Notes under the pieces: model-generated
The model's input: the letters and a program-made list of their open reading frames with translations, nothing else
Database searches by the model: none
What the model was told of the DNA's origin: nothing
Position numbers and translations under genes: made by a program
Shown: in pieces, positions 19,824 to 30,908 of the stretch
Layout of the letters: each line of letters begins with the position of its first letter
Numbering within the stretch: the first letter of the stretch is position 1
Source: Mycolicibacterium mucogenicum DSM 44124
GTDB lineage: Bacteria; Actinomycetota; Actinomycetes; Mycobacteriales; Mycobacteriaceae
Direction: 5' to 3'
Assembly: GCF_005670685.2 (NCBI RefSeq)
Contig: NZ_CP062008.1
Span: 4,154,001 to 4,218,000 of the forward strand
Length of the DNA stretch: 64,000 bases

Positions 19824-21584
19824 TCAGCCGGGGAGCACGGGCAGTGCGCCCGCGACCATCAGCGGCCGGACATCGGTCCACATGAGGTTGTTGTCCGCTG
19901 CCGAACCCGACAACTGGAGAACGCCGCGTTGGTCGGCGAGGTACACCGTCGAGGTGTTCGCCGCGACGGTGGACACCGGGACCACCAGGTTCCGGGTGGG
20001 TCCGTCGGAGTTCACGCCGTCAAGGTTGACGTACGACACGGGGTGCGCGCCGTCGGTACGGGTCACCACGATGTCGTCGCCGGTGCGCCAGGACAGTGAC
20101 AAGGCCGTATTACCCAGGCCGTAACCGAGGCGGCGTGGATAGGTCAGCGCGAGCTGTCCGCCCTCACGCTGCTCGACGCTCGCCAGGATCACCTGGCCAT
20201 TGATCACCATCGCGGCGCGGGTGGCGTCGCGCGACAGCTGCAGTCCACTGATCGGCCCGGGGAACTTGGTGGCCACCGCCGACGAGTCGACGGGGATGCG
20301 GGCGGGTTGGCCCGACGCCGCCTCCTGGATCGCGCGCACGACGTTGGTGCCGTCGACCACGATCCAGATGGCGTCGTCGAGCGACCAGCTGGGACGCGAC
20401 AGCGTGTGCGCGTCGAGCGCCTGTGCGGCGTCGCCGTTGACCGGCCCCACCCACAGGGACTGCGCCATGTCCGGGGCGCCCGGCCGCAGTGTCACCACCG
20501 AGGCGACTTCCTGCCCACTGCGCGACAACGCCGCCGAGGTCTGGCCCGGCAGTTGGCCGAACGCGCCGGCAACCCGCGGCGCGTTGTCACCCTCCAGCGA
20601 CACCAGCGATCCCCCGGCCAGGGCATGCAAGCCGGCCGCGGCGCCGGGGTCGGCACCCGGATCGGTGGCCGCGACGTCGGAGGTGTTCCAGCCTTCGGCG
20701 AAGCGGTCGTCGAGGGCGGCGCCGTCGGCGTTGATCACGTACGGGCCATTCACCCCGGCCCGGAACAGCGTCCAGATGATCTGTGCCGCAAGCAGTTGCC
20801 GGCTGTGCGGGTCGGTGGTCGACAGGCTCTCGAGGTCGATGCGGGCGCCACCATAACCGCGTCCGACACCCGTCTTACCGCCGTCGGCCCGGGTCACCGG
20901 GCCGCGCAGCCGCAGCGGTGCGGCCATCAGATTCCGTACGCTGCTTGCCATCTCGGGTCGCGGCCCGGACAGCAGCTTGGTGACGAGTTCGGTGGCGAGT
21001 TGGTCGGGGTCGGACACCGCGACGTAGCGCGGGTCGGGCACGACGGTCTTGCCGGTCGGGTCGACGAAGTACAACGTGTCCCGCTTGTAGGTGGACTGGA
21101 ACTGCTGCCAATCCAGGAACACGCCGTTGGGCAGCTTGTCGATGCGCCAGCCGCGCGGCGTCTTCACCAGGTCGATGGGTCCCGGGTCGGGCAGCGCGCC
21201 CTCCCCCGTCTCGAACACCCCGACGTCCGACAGCGAACCCAGGATGTCGGCGTGCATGGTCACCGAAACCTTGTCCGTGCCACGGGTTTCCACGAACACG
21301 ACGCGGTCGATCAGCAGGGCGCTACCGGCGTCGTCCCACGACCGGGATGCCGATTCGGTGAGGAACTGGCGCGCCGCCAGGTGCCGGTTCGCGGGATCGG
21401 CGGTGGCTTTGAGGAATTCGCGCAGCAGCAGGTCCGGGTCCATACCGGGCGACGGCGTCGGCAGGTTGCGCGGGGCCGGCCGGTCGACGGTGCCCACGGC
21501 CTGTGGTGCCGACGAACTGGGTACGCCGGCGCACCCCGTCAGGACCAGCATCAGCACCGCGCAGAGCGCCAGTGCCCCTTTCAC
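19824..21584 (-). CDS. lpqB: Lipoprotein LpqB of the MtrAB system
   Basis: 586 residues. Signal peptide with lipobox LTGC at about residues 15-18. A GerMN-type domain sits in the first half and a beta-propeller-like domain in the second, as in Rv3244c. LpqB binds the sensor kinase MtrB and modulates its signalling and cell-wall or cytokinesis functions. The start is a GTG whose GTGA overlaps the mtrB stop, so translation is coupled to mtrB. Length is typical. Confidence 0.93.
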   Translation of the reverse strand: MKGALALCAVLMLVLTGCAGVPSSSAPQAVGTVDRPAPRNLPTPSPGMDPDLLLREFLKATADPANRHLAARQFLTESASRSWDDAGSALLIDRVVFVETRGTDKVSVTMHADILGSLSDVGVFETGEGALPDPGPIDLVKTPRGWRIDKLPNGVFLDWQQFQSTYKRDTLYFVDPTGKTVVPDPRYVAVSDPDQLATELVTKLLSGPRPEMASSVRNLMAAPLRLRGPVTRADGGKTGVGRGYGGARIDLESLSTTDPHSRQLLAAQIIWTLFRAGVNGPYVINADGAALDDRFAEGWNTSDVAATDPGADPGAAAGLHALAGGSLVSLEGDNAPRVAGAFGQLPGQTSAALSRSGQEVASVVTLRPGAPDMAQSLWVGPVNGDAAQALDAHTLSRPSWSLDDAIWIVVDGTNVVRAIQEAASGQPARIPVDSSAVATKFPGPISGLQLSRDATRAAMVINGQVILASVEQREGGQLALTYPRRLGYGLGNTALSLSWRTGDDIVVTRTDGAHPVSYVNLDGVNSDGPTRNLVVPVSTVAANTSTVYLADQRGVLQLSGSAADNNLMWTDVRPLMVAGALPVLPG

Positions 21585-23233
21585 GATGCGTCCCCCGCGG
21601 GCAGTTCCCCGGACGAGAGAGCCGTAACCGATTTGGGTCCAGTGGGTTTGAGGGGCAGCGGGCTGGTGGTCACCTTGTGACCGCGCACCAGCGGCAGCGT
21701 GAGACGGAAGCAGGCGCCGTGGCCAGGTTCGCCCCAGGCCTCCAGCCGGCCCTGGTGCAGGCGGGCATCCTCGATGCTGATGGCCAGGCCGAGACCGGTG
21801 CCGCCGGAGCGCCGCACCCGCGAGGGGTCGGACCGCCAGAACCGGCTGAACACCATTTTCTCCTCGCCCGGTCGCAGACCCACGCCGAAATCGCGGACCG
21901 TCACTGCCACGGTATCCACATCGGCGGCCATCTTGATCTGAACGGGCTTCTTCTCCGCATGGTCGATCGCGTTGGCGATGAGGTTGCGCAGGATGCGCTC
22001 GACGCGGCGCGGATCCACCTCGGCGATGACGGCTTCGTCCGGAAGATGCACGGCGAGTTTGATGTTCGCGTCGTCGGCGAGGTGGCCGACGTTGTCGAGC
22101 GCGCTCTGCACGGTGTCGCGCAGGTCGACCGACTCCACCGACAGCTCGGCCACACCGGCGTCGTGCCGGGAGATTTCCAGCAGATCGGCCAGCAGTGTCT
22201 CGAAGCGGTCGAGTTCGTTGACCATCAGCTCCGTCGAGCGCCGCAGCGCCGGGTCGAGTTCCTCGCTGTGGTCGTAGATCAGATCCGCGGCCATGCGCAC
22301 CGTGGTGAGCGGCGTCCGCAGCTCGTGGCTGACGTCAGAGGTGAAGCGGCGCTGCAGGTTTCCGAACTCTTCGAGCTGGGTGATCTGCTTGTGCAGGCTC
22401 TCGGCCATGTCGTTGAACGACACCGCCAGGCGCGCCATGTCGTCCTCACCGCGCACGGGCATGCGCTCGGTGAGGTGCCCCTCGGCGAACCGCTCGGCGA
22501 TGCGCGACGCCGACCGCACCGGCAGCACGATCTGCCGGGCCACCAGCAAGGCGATGGCCGCGAGCAGGCCCAGCAGCACAATGCCACCGGTGGCCATGGT
22601 GCCGCGCACCAGCGCGATGGTGCTCTCTTCGTTGCTCAGCGGAAAGATCAGGTACAGCTCGAGGTTGGTGACCTGTGACGACGTCGGGCTGCCGACGATC
22701 AGTGCGGGACCGGAGAACCCGTCGGTGTGCACGGTCGCGTACTGGTAGCTGACCTGGCCGGCTTTGACGAAGTCGCGCAAGGAGTTCGGAATCTCCCCCA
22801 CCGGCCCGGCCGACGTGGCCGCGCGCGGGCCGTCACCCGGCACCACCAGCACCGCGTCGAACGCACCGGCCAGCCGCGAGCCCGAGTCGACCTTGCGGTC
22901 GATGAGGGTGTTGCGTGCCAGCTGCAGGCTGCTGTTGAGCGAGCGCGTCTCTTCGCCGCCGACGATGCCGCTCACCGTCGTGCGGGCGTGCTCGACCTCT
23001 TCGGTGCCGGCCCGGACCTTGGCTTCGAGAATGCGGTCGGTGATCTGGCTGGTCAGCACGAAACCCAGCACGAGGATGACGGCAAGGGACAACCCCAGCG
23101 TCAGGGACACCACACGCAGTTGCAGTGAGCGACGCCAGGCATAGCCGACCACCCGGCCGACAGCACCCAGCCCACGCACGAAAGCGCCCGAGCCGAAACC
23201 GCCACGGATACGCCGTCGGGATCCCCAGATCAC
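21581..23233 (-). CDS. mtrB: Sensor histidine kinase MtrB
   Basis: 550 residues. One transmembrane helix at about 45-65, an extracellular domain of roughly 130 residues, a second helix near 195-220 and a HAMP domain ([17 protein letters not shown]). The phosphoacceptor H-box is [18 protein letters not shown] near 300-318, followed by an N-box ([10 protein letters not shown]), a G1 box (DFGVGL) and G2 (GGTGLGLAI). It is the partner of MtrA. The gene is 43 bases downstream of mtrA, and its stop overlaps the lpqB start. Confidence 0.95.
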   Translation of the reverse strand: MIWGSRRRIRGGFGSGAFVRGLGAVGRVVGYAWRRSLQLRVVSLTLGLSLAVILVLGFVLTSQITDRILEAKVRAGTEEVEHARTTVSGIVGGEETRSLNSSLQLARNTLIDRKVDSGSRLAGAFDAVLVVPGDGPRAATSAGPVGEIPNSLRDFVKAGQVSYQYATVHTDGFSGPALIVGSPTSSQVTNLELYLIFPLSNEESTIALVRGTMATGGIVLLGLLAAIALLVARQIVLPVRSASRIAERFAEGHLTERMPVRGEDDMARLAVSFNDMAESLHKQITQLEEFGNLQRRFTSDVSHELRTPLTTVRMAADLIYDHSEELDPALRRSTELMVNELDRFETLLADLLEISRHDAGVAELSVESVDLRDTVQSALDNVGHLADDANIKLAVHLPDEAVIAEVDPRRVERILRNLIANAIDHAEKKPVQIKMAADVDTVAVTVRDFGVGLRPGEEKMVFSRFWRSDPSRVRRSGGTGLGLAISIEDARLHQGRLEAWGEPGHGACFRLTLPLVRGHKVTTSPLPLKPTGPKSVTALSSGELPAGDAS

Positions 23234-23276
23234 CGGCGCCCTACGGTCTCAGGCTCGGGCTTGACGAGCCGTCCGA

Positions 23277-23963
23277 TCACGGCGGTCCGGCCTTGTATCC
23301 CACTCCTCGAACGGTGAGCACCACCTGCGGGTTCTCCGGGTCCTTCTCGACCTTGGCCCGCAGTCGCTGCACGTGGACGTTCACCAGGCGGGTGTCTGCC
23401 GGGTGGCGGTAACCCCACACCTGTTCGAGCAGCACGTCACGAGTGAAGACCTGGCGCGGCTTCCGCGCGAGGGCCACGAGCAGGTCGAACTCCAGCGGAG
23501 TCAGCGAAATCTGCTCGCCCTGCCGGGTCACCTTGTGGGCCGGCACGTCGATGTCGACGTCGGCGATGGACAGCATCTCCGCCGGCTCGTCGTCGTTGCG
23601 GCGCAACCGCGCGCGCACCCGAGCCACCAGCTCCTTCGGCTTGAAGGGCTTCATCACATAGTCGTCGGCGCCGGACTCCAGGCCCAGCACCACGTCGACC
23701 GTGTCGGTCTTGGCAGTCAGCATGACGATCGGCACGCCCGAGTCGGCGCGCAGCACACGGCACACGTCGATGCCGTTCATTCCGGGCAGCATGAGGTCCA
23801 ACAGCACCAGATCCGGGCGCAGCTCGCGGACCGCGGTCAGCGCCTGGCTGCCGTCACCAATGACGGCGGTGTCGAAGCCTTCGCCCCGCAGCACGATGGT
23901 GAGCATCTCGGCCAGAGATGGGTCGTCGTCGACGACCAGAATGCGTTGCCTCATGGCGTCCAT
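23277..23963 (-). CDS. mtrA: DNA-binding response regulator MtrA
   Basis: 228 residues from the ATG at 23963, the length of M. tuberculosis MtrA. The receiver domain has the acidic cluster VDDD at 11-14, the phosphoacceptor Asp56 (LLDLMLPG) and Lys105-region motif KPFKPKEL. The OmpR/PhoB-type winged helix ends VHVQRLRAKVEKD and TVRGVGYKAGPP. MtrA controls genes of cell division, cell wall (for example rpf and ripA) and oriC-linked functions. Sequence is nearly identical to Rv3246c as I remember it. Confidence 0.97.
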   Translation of the reverse strand: MDAMRQRILVVDDDPSLAEMLTIVLRGEGFDTAVIGDGSQALTAVRELRPDLVLLDLMLPGMNGIDVCRVLRADSGVPIVMLTAKTDTVDVVLGLESGADDYVMKPFKPKELVARVRARLRRNDDEPAEMLSIADVDIDVPAHKVTRQGEQISLTPLEFDLLVALARKPRQVFTRDVLLEQVWGYRHPADTRLVNVHVQRLRAKVEKDPENPQVVLTVRGVGYKAGPP

Positions 23964-24050
23964 GGTGTCACCACATCGCGATAAAGCTGTGATCTCCGAT
24001 GGGTGTTTTGCCTCCAACCTGACAACTTGCTGGTAGGGGCGGCGGCCGAA

Positions 24051-24680
24051 TCACCCCAGCAGCCGGCCGGCCAACTCCCCGGGGTCGACGTCCGGAGCGA
24101 CCAAAGCCCAACGGCCGACCCAGTTTTCGGCCGCCAGCGCGGTGTACACCGCTGCCGTGCGGCCCTGCAGGCCACCGTCGCGCTCGTAGGCGTCGCGGGT
24201 TCGCGTCACATCCTGAGCTTCCCGGCGCGCCGCCCTTTCCGCGGCAAGGTCGGTCGGCACATTCAGATAGAGCTGCCAATCCGGCACCGGCAGCGCCAAC
24301 CGCTCGAACTCCAGCTCCCGCACCCAGGCGACCACCTCCCCGCCCGCGCCCTGATGCAGCCGGGCCGCGCTGTAGGCCGCATTGGAGGCCACGTACCGAT
24401 CGAGGATGACAACGTCGTGAGTGCTCCTCAGTTCCGCGATCTCGGCCTTGGCGCCGGCGCGGTCGAGCGCGAACAGCATCGCCATGGCGTACACCGACTC
24501 GGCGAGGTCGCCGTGCCGGCCATGGAGCGCCTCGGCCGCGATATCCGCCTCGACCGAGCGACCGTAGCGCGGGAACGCCACGGTGGTCACCGACTTGCCG
24601 CGGGCCTCGAACTGCGCCCGCAGCCCCTGGGTCAGCGTGTTCTTCCCCGCACCATCGACGCCTTCGATTGCGATCAGCAC
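24051..24680 (-). CDS. tmk: Thymidylate kinase
   Basis: 209 residues. It phosphorylates dTMP to dTDP. P-loop EGVDGAGKNT at 6-15, the DRY/S-type motif (LDRYVASNAAYSAAR) near 95-109, and a lid region near 145-160 with several arginines. Length fits the mycobacterial enzyme (Rv3247c). It is divergent from dctA and lies upstream of mtrA on the same strand with an 87-base gap. Confidence 0.93.
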   Translation of the reverse strand: MLIAIEGVDGAGKNTLTQGLRAQFEARGKSVTTVAFPRYGRSVEADIAAEALHGRHGDLAESVYAMAMLFALDRAGAKAEIAELRSTHDVVILDRYVASNAAYSAARLHQGAGGEVVAWVRELEFERLALPVPDWQLYLNVPTDLAAERAARREAQDVTRTRDAYERDGGLQGRTAAVYTALAAENWVGRWALVAPDVDPGELAGRLLG

Positions 24681-24778
24681 GTGGCGAGACTAGTTGCTGG
24701 ATTCGATATATCTGATGCGCGACGTCACAGAAACATCGCAGAAATCACGTGGTGACGCCCGCTGAGTACTTTCGCGCG

Positions 24779-26167
<1,389 letters not shown>

Positions 26168-26279
26168 TCGATATACAGCTCAGGGTCCTTCCCCGACTTG
26201 CCTGCGGCTTCCGGGCGCGAGGTAGAGGCAAGCGCTACGTTGAATGGCGTGCCGCACATGCGATCAGTCGTGACTAAGC

Positions 26280-26588
26280 ATGGCTGAAATCGGTATTGAT
26301 GCTGGGCGAGCCAAGGTCATCGCGGAAGCAATTCTCGCCGAAAATATGACCAACGGAGGCGTGCCCTGCGTACTGGTCGGAGAACCCGTCGACTACGAAT
26401 TTTGGTGGGTACAGGGATACCAAAGTCGAGCATTCATCGAAGATGATGACGCGAACGCAGTTCTCGCCGGCAACGGACCAATAGTCGTTCCGAAGGACGG
26501 CTCGGCACCATTCCAGCTCTCAAGCGCACTGCCCGCCGCGGTACAGATGGAACGTATTCGTGCGGCACAGCCGGACTCCGGTGCGTGA
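26280..26588 (+). CDS. Small YrhB/Imm35-like putative immunity protein
   Basis: 102 residues. The core VDYEFWWVQGYQSRAFIEDDD followed by VLAGNGPIVVPKDGSAPFQLSSALP matches the pattern of YrhB-type domains (aromatic strand, then LxGNGPIIVDxxxG), used as immunity proteins (Imm35) in polymorphic-toxin systems. Base composition here and in the next two genes is visibly less GC-rich than in the neighbourhood. No toxin gene is adjacent in the window. The ATG at 26280 follows a short gap after dctA; no clear Shine-Dalgarno is seen. Family call is tentative. Confidence 0.6.
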   Translation: MAEIGIDAGRAKVIAEAILAENMTNGGVPCVLVGEPVDYEFWWVQGYQSRAFIEDDDANAVLAGNGPIVVPKDGSAPFQLSSALPAAVQMERIRAAQPDSGA

Positions 26589-26591
26589 TTC

Positions 26592-27023
26592 TCACGCCTG
26601 CATGAGGGCTGCGACGTTGCCCAGGCCCTTCCCTGCGACGTGGGTGTACCGGCCCGCATCGGACTCATAGGTGAACACAGCTCTGCGGCCGGCGACTTCC
26701 ACAGACCACCCAGAAGCGTCATGCTTCGGCCTAAAGCCCTCGGCCGCGCCGGCTGGAAAGATGTCCCCCAACCCATGATCAGCGCGCCAAATGCTCCCCA
26801 AACACATCAGGACGTATGCGTCGGCGTCCGAAAGACTGTCGAATCGACCGCGCGTCGAGGCATTTCCGCGATCTGTTTTCACTACGAGATACCCGGTGCC
26901 ATCACGCCGGACTTCATATCCGATCTCCATACCGGCCCAGCCGTGGACGACCCGGGTGTCCGAGGCATGAAGCAGCATCCCTGCCCTTGCGGCCCACTCC
27001 GACAATAGTTCGGTGTCCTCCAC
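26592..27023 (-). CDS. Putative immunity protein (Imm61-like)
   Basis: 143 residues from a GTG at 27023. The order 'TEL-SEWA', YEVRRDGTGYLV, FDSLSDADAYVLMCLGSIWR, then GWSVEVAGRRAVFTY resembles Imm61-type immunity proteins of mycobacteria, in which a helix with ADxYLxxxFG is followed by a GWxV strand. It is convergent with the YrhB-like gene (three bases between stops) and divergent from the 83-residue gene. Start choice is uncertain; longer forms up to 27119 are open. No toxin partner is seen. Confidence 0.5.
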   Translation of the reverse strand: MEDTELLSEWAARAGMLLHASDTRVVHGWAGMEIGYEVRRDGTGYLVVKTDRGNASTRGRFDSLSDADAYVLMCLGSIWRADHGLGDIFPAGAAEGFRPKHDASGWSVEVAGRRAVFTYESDAGRYTHVAGKGLGNVAALMQA

Positions 27024-27121
27024 GAGCCCATTCTGGCGAATTGTGTCAACCGCCGACCGTCCCGCTATGGACGGACAACGACCGAGCCGCCGCGACCAAC
27101 GATGACCCAAGGAGAACAAAC

Positions 27122-27373
27122 GTGACGCTCACCGAATTGGCGAGGGCTCTGGAATCAATCGGGGTCTCACCTAAGACCGTCGCGCTCGGTGGACATGCGG
27201 ACTACGCGTGGTCTGTTGAGCAATCACCTGAAGGCAGCTGGGAAGTGTATTGGTACGAGCGAGGCACCAAAAACGGTTTGGTGCAACTTCATACGGAATC
27301 GGATGCCTGCTTCCAACTCCTCGGACGCTTGGCCTACAGCCAGCTGCTGGCTGGCGTCATCGAGGCGAAGTAG
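27122..27373 (+). CDS. Small cytosolic protein of the immunity-type island
   Basis: 83 residues from the GTG at 27122. The start is supported by an excellent AAGGAG (27109-27114) seven bases upstream. Core text YAWSVEQSPEGSWEVYWYERGTKNGL then SDACFQLLGRLAYSQLL is like short proteins that sit beside polymorphic toxins (strand WEVYxxERG followed by a helix). No signal or membrane segment. Family not named with confidence; role as an immunity protein is inferred from context only. A strong terminator follows. Confidence 0.6.
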   Translation: MTLTELARALESIGVSPKTVALGGHADYAWSVEQSPEGSWEVYWYERGTKNGLVQLHTESDACFQLLGRLAYSQLLAGVIEAK

Positions 27374-27399
27374 CCCTCCTATCCGCACGTGACAAGCGT

Positions 27400-27436
27400 G
27401 AATACCCCTGAAAGTCATGCCTTTTCAGGGGTATTC
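27400..27436. terminator. Bidirectional intrinsic terminator
   Basis: A perfect 14-base stem: arms 27400-27413 and 27423-27436, nine-base loop. It separates the 83-residue gene on the plus strand from the convergent DUF222-HNH gene. A/T pairs flank both sides of the C/G core, suiting termination in both directions. Confidence 0.8.
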
Positions 27437-27445
27437 ATGCCGCAC

Positions 27446-28428
27446 TCAGAGTGGCGGCGGGATGTCTTGTTGCTCTGCTGATTCGGCGGCCGCGGCAGCC
27501 TCGGCGGCTTCCCGTTCTTGGCGTTCCTTGCGTTGGCGGTCGAAGGCTTCTCGGGCGGCCTCGTGCTCGTCGATGTCGGCTTGGTTGAGGGCGCGTTCGT
27601 AGGCGATCTGTTGGGCCTGGTTTTGGGTGCGGGTGCGGCGGCGGATGGGCATCATGATGCCCCGGCCGGGGGCCGGTGGGGTGTCCAGATCGGGGGCGTC
27701 CGGTGGCGGACCGTCCGGTAGTGGGGTGTCGGTGATCGTGCGGGGGAACAGGATTCGGCTTTCGGGCACGGTGGTGTAGGTGTGGCCGGTGGGTGCGGTC
27801 CACACGATGGTGCCGTCGGGTTGTTGACGGTCCTGCCACCCGTCGGGCCCGCTGTAGAAGGTTTTGAGTAGGTGGTGTTTGCGGCATTTCGGGTTGAGGT
27901 TGCCCGGATGCGTGGGCCCGGCCGGCCACGGGATCGTGTGGTCGAGGTCGCAGTGGGTGGCGGGCTGGTCGCAGCCGGGGAACATGCATGTCATGGCCCG
28001 CATGCGGACGAATTCATCCATCGCGACCGAGGGCCGGTAGCGCGGCACCCCAACCAGATCGGCGGCCGAGGCGACGGTGCGGACTTTGGCGCCACGGGCC
28101 ACCAGATCCGCCAATACCGCCGGTGGCACTACGCCGCCGCCGAGGACATAACCGACCGGTGTACGCACCGGCGCTGGGGGTTTAGCAGAAGTCGCGGCGG
28201 GAGCGGGACTGGGCGTCGCATGAGCTCCAGGGGTGGGCGCGGTGTCGCCGGTCGGTTCGAACACGGGAGGCGCCGGGGCTTCGGCGGGCCGCGAGTCGGC
28301 CGCCGGTGCCGGCTCAGGCGTGGGCATGGGCGCCATGGCATCCGCCGGCGCGGGCTCAGGTTCGGCTGTGAAGAAATGCTCGGGCGCAGTCTCGGGTGTG
28401 AACACCGGCTCAGGCGGGGCAGGCGTCG
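27446..28428 (-). pseudogene. DUF222-HNH protein, C-terminal part (cut off by IS element)
   Basis: About 327 codons. A Pro/Ala/Glu-rich linker comes first, then a region VGYVLGGGVVPPAVLADLVARG and the HNH nuclease motif CMFPGCDQPATHCDLDH with a later NLNPKCRKHH, so the nuclease ligands are intact. The C-terminus is a charged coil rich in Ala, Gln and Glu. Removing the IS and one copy of the 8-bp target repeat joins this frame to the part at 29876-30775 without a shift (reading through LVPTPAPPEPVF). No natural start codon is evident except a GTG near 28405, so the fragment is probably silent. Together the two parts form a REP13E12-family protein. Confidence 0.85.
28421..28428. repeat. 8-bp target-site duplication, left copy
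   Basis: AGGCGTCG at 28421-28428 also occurs at 29900-29907, directly outside the other IS end. The preceding C is shared too, so nine bases is also possible. Eight bases suits the IS256 family. Confidence 0.85.
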
Positions 28429-29899
28429 GAGCCTGTCAAGTTTTCTGTGTAAATCGCCTGTCTGATTGTCCGTATGTGAGTTGTTGTGGTGCTTACAGAT
28501 AACGTTCGATGCGCTCTGGGTAGACCAGTGCGAGTTGCTCGAGTGCCTTCTTCCAGTTGGTGACCACCTGTCCTTCCACGAGGCGTCCGGGGGCTGTGCG
28601 GCCCTGTTTCTGGCCGCGTTCCTTGGCCCGCTGTGCAGCGCGTTTGTCTTCGATGTTGCAGATCGCCAGCCACAGCAATTTCACCGCCGAGGCATCGTTG
28701 GGAAACTGTCCGCGGTTCTTGATGATCTTGCGCAGCTGATAGTTCAACGACTCGATCGAGTTGGTCGTGTAGATCACCCGGCGCAGCTCAGGCGGGAACG
28801 CCAAAAACGGGATGAACTGCTCCCACGCGCGTTCGAAAACCATTGTCACCGTGGGATTTTTCTTCCCCAGCTCCGAGGCGGCGAACGCGTCCAACTCGAC
28901 GCGGGCAGCGTCGGCATCGGGTGCGGTGTAGATCGGCTTGAGCGCCGCGGCCACGGCCTTGCGGTCGGCATAGGACACGAACCGCAGCGCGTTGCGGATC
29001 AGATGCACCACGCAGGTCTGCACCGCGGCCTGCGACCAGGTCGCGGCGATCGCCTCCGGGAAGCCCGTGAGCCCGTCGCAGCACACGATCAGCACGTCCT
29101 TGACACCCCGGTTGGCCAGGTCCGCGCACACCGACGCCCAGAACGATGCGCCTTCGTTGGGCTGGACCCAGATGCCCAGGACGTGCTTGACCCCGGCCAT
29201 GTCGACGCCCACAGCGATGTGCGCGGCCTTGTTGCGGGTGTGGCCGCCGTCTTTGACCTTCACGATCATCGCGTCGAGGTAGATCACCGGATACAGCGGC
29301 TCCAACGGCCGGCGCTGCCAAGCCAGCACCTCATCGGAGATCTCGTCGACGATCTTGGAGATCGTCTCGTGCGACACCTCGGTCCCGATCGTCGATTGAA
29401 GATGAAATTGTATGTCCCGCAACGTCATTCCACCCGCATACAGTGAAACGATCATGTCATCGAGACCACCGATACGGCGGGTGCCTTTGGGCACCAGCGT
29501 CGGGGTGAACGAGCCATCGCGGTCCCGCGGCACATCCAGGGGCACCGGGCCGGCCTCGGTGAGCACAGTCTTGGGTGAGCTGCCGTTGCGGGCGTTGGGC
29601 AGCACCCGGCCGGCCGGGTCGCCCTTCTCATACCCCAGATGATCGGTCAGCTCGGCGGCCAGGCCGCGTTCGAGAGCGAGCTTGATCAGCCCGGGCAGCA
29701 GCCCGCCTTCGCCGGTCAGCGCCACCTCGCCGGTATCGATCTGCGCCAGCAGATCATCGACCGCGCCCGACGCCCGAAGCGCCTCGGCCATCTCCACCGT
29801 GGAGACCGCCTCAACCAGCACCCCATCCATGTCCTTGCCTGTTGTCACGTCCTGCGATCCTTCCGTTAACAGGACTTACACAGACCATTTGACACGCCC
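28429..29899. mobile_element. IS256-family insertion sequence, complete
   Basis: 1471 bp. Terminal inverted repeats (left 28429-28455; right 29873-29899) match at 21 of 27 positions, sharing TGTCAA and TCTGTGTAA. Both ends are flanked by the same 8-bp direct repeat. A single transposase gene fills most of the element. The intact ends, intact transposase and exact target repeat suggest a recent insertion. It interrupts the DUF222-HNH gene. Confidence 0.9.
28493..29848 (-). CDS. IS256-family transposase
   Basis: 451 residues, a Mutator-type (DDE) transposase. The catalytic residues are visible: Asp in VIYLDAMIVKVKD near 190, Asp in VLIVCCDGLTGF near 257 and Glu in TTNSIESLNYQLRK near 372. An N-terminal region with GYEKGD and RNGSSPKTV (the usual GxRNGxxxKT) is present. 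The frame is complete with a GTG start at 29848 (an ATG seven codons in is an alternative). Confidence 0.93.
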   Translation of the reverse strand: MTTGKDMDGVLVEAVSTVEMAEALRASGAVDDLLAQIDTGEVALTGEGGLLPGLIKLALERGLAAELTDHLGYEKGDPAGRVLPNARNGSSPKTVLTEAGPVPLDVPRDRDGSFTPTLVPKGTRRIGGLDDMIVSLYAGGMTLRDIQFHLQSTIGTEVSHETISKIVDEISDEVLAWQRRPLEPLYPVIYLDAMIVKVKDGGHTRNKAAHIAVGVDMAGVKHVLGIWVQPNEGASFWASVCADLANRGVKDVLIVCCDGLTGFPEAIAATWSQAAVQTCVVHLIRNALRFVSYADRKAVAAALKPIYTAPDADAARVELDAFAASELGKKNPTVTMVFERAWEQFIPFLAFPPELRRVIYTTNSIESLNYQLRKIIKNRGQFPNDASAVKLLWLAICNIEDKRAAQRAKERGQKQGRTAPGRLVEGQVVTNWKKALEQLALVYPERIERYL

Positions 29900-30775
29900 A
29901 GGCGTCGGCACCAGCGGCGCCGCCGGGTCTCCGCTGAGTAGCGGGTCCGCCACCGGGACCGGCAGTGCATTGGTGAGTACATGAATCATCACCGCGGTCG
30001 CCCGGGCATCGGGCCCGGCCGCCGGGCAGTCGGGATTGCCGCACTGGCAGGCCAGCCGATCCCCGCGGGCCGCCAACACCCCGAGCGCGTCGGCGCGGCG
30101 CTGCCCGAACGTGCGGGGATCGTTCTCGCACACCTGCCGAGCCATCTCGGTCAGCACCCGATCCAGCAGCTCGGCATCGGTGGCCAGGAGCGCACCCCAG
30201 ATCGACGCCACCCCGGTCTCATCGTCCGGTTTGCCGATCCCGACCCCGCGGCGGCGAGCGGCCGAGCGCACCTTGATAACTGCCGCCGGATCGAACTTCT
30301 GCACCCAGCCGTCGATCTTGCGTTCAATCTTCTTGCGGGACAACCCCGCCCACTCACACAACGCCCCCGCCAACGCGGCATCAATGACAGCGAGCGTGTT
30401 CGGGTCCTCCACCAGGCGGGTACGCCAGCAGATCAGCGACACCGTCCGTGCCGACACGCCGCCGTCGGCGAACACCGCCGCCACCTTCGGCAACCGGAAG
30501 CGCAACGCGACCGCGATCGACAACTGCCCCGACGCTTCGCGCTTCCCCAGGCCCAGCGCGGCTCCGACTTCGGCGACGGCAGCATCCCAGCCATCGCACG
30601 CCCACCACTGCCGGCCATCCTGATCGTCGATGCGCAACATCGCCAGGTCGGCAATGGCCGTGAACTTCCCGGACTCGGCGATATTCGACACCCGGGCGAA
30701 ATGAATCATCGCGTCGACCACGGAGACGTCGTGCACGAGAACTCCCGTGCCATCGACGCCCACATGTTCGAACAT
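29876..30775 (-). pseudogene. DUF222-HNH protein, N-terminal part (truncated by IS element)
   Basis: 299 residues from the ATG at 30775, ending in the IS after PTPG. The DUF222 region is visible (SVVDAMIHFARVSNIAES and further), including the CQCGNPDCPAAG cysteine segment near the end. The last few residues (GRVKWSV) are encoded by the IS end. The start codon lies inside an SOS box, which supports this start rather than the longer form that begins at 30865. REP13E12-family genes are LexA-regulated in M. tuberculosis. Confidence 0.85.
29900..29907. repeat. 8-bp target-site duplication, right copy
   Basis: AGGCGTCG, identical to 28421-28428, just outside the right inverted repeat of the IS element. 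Confidence 0.85.
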
Positions 30776-30783
30776 GTGTTCGA
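30768..30783. promoter_or_regulatory. SOS box (LexA operator) over the DUF222-HNH start codon
   Basis: TCGAACATGTGTTCGA exactly fits the mycobacterial LexA consensus TCGAAC-N4-GTTCGA. It overlaps the ATG of the DUF222-HNH gene, so LexA would block both transcription start and, if leaderless, initiation. Only one such perfect match was noticed in the window. Confidence 0.85.
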
Positions 30784-30908
30784 GTCTACTGCCGGATCCG
30801 GAATCTGTCACGAAAACGGCGAACACACCGATAACCCCTTCAGGACACAATCGAACGTTTTCCATCGCTCCTACGTGTCATTGGGTATAGGACCGGAAGG
30901 ACCCTGAG

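Noticed and set aside
28405..28428. HNH fragment as an independent gene with a GTG start at 28405
   Set aside because: It has no ribosome site and joins exactly to the N-terminal part when the IS is removed, so it is better read as part of a broken gene.
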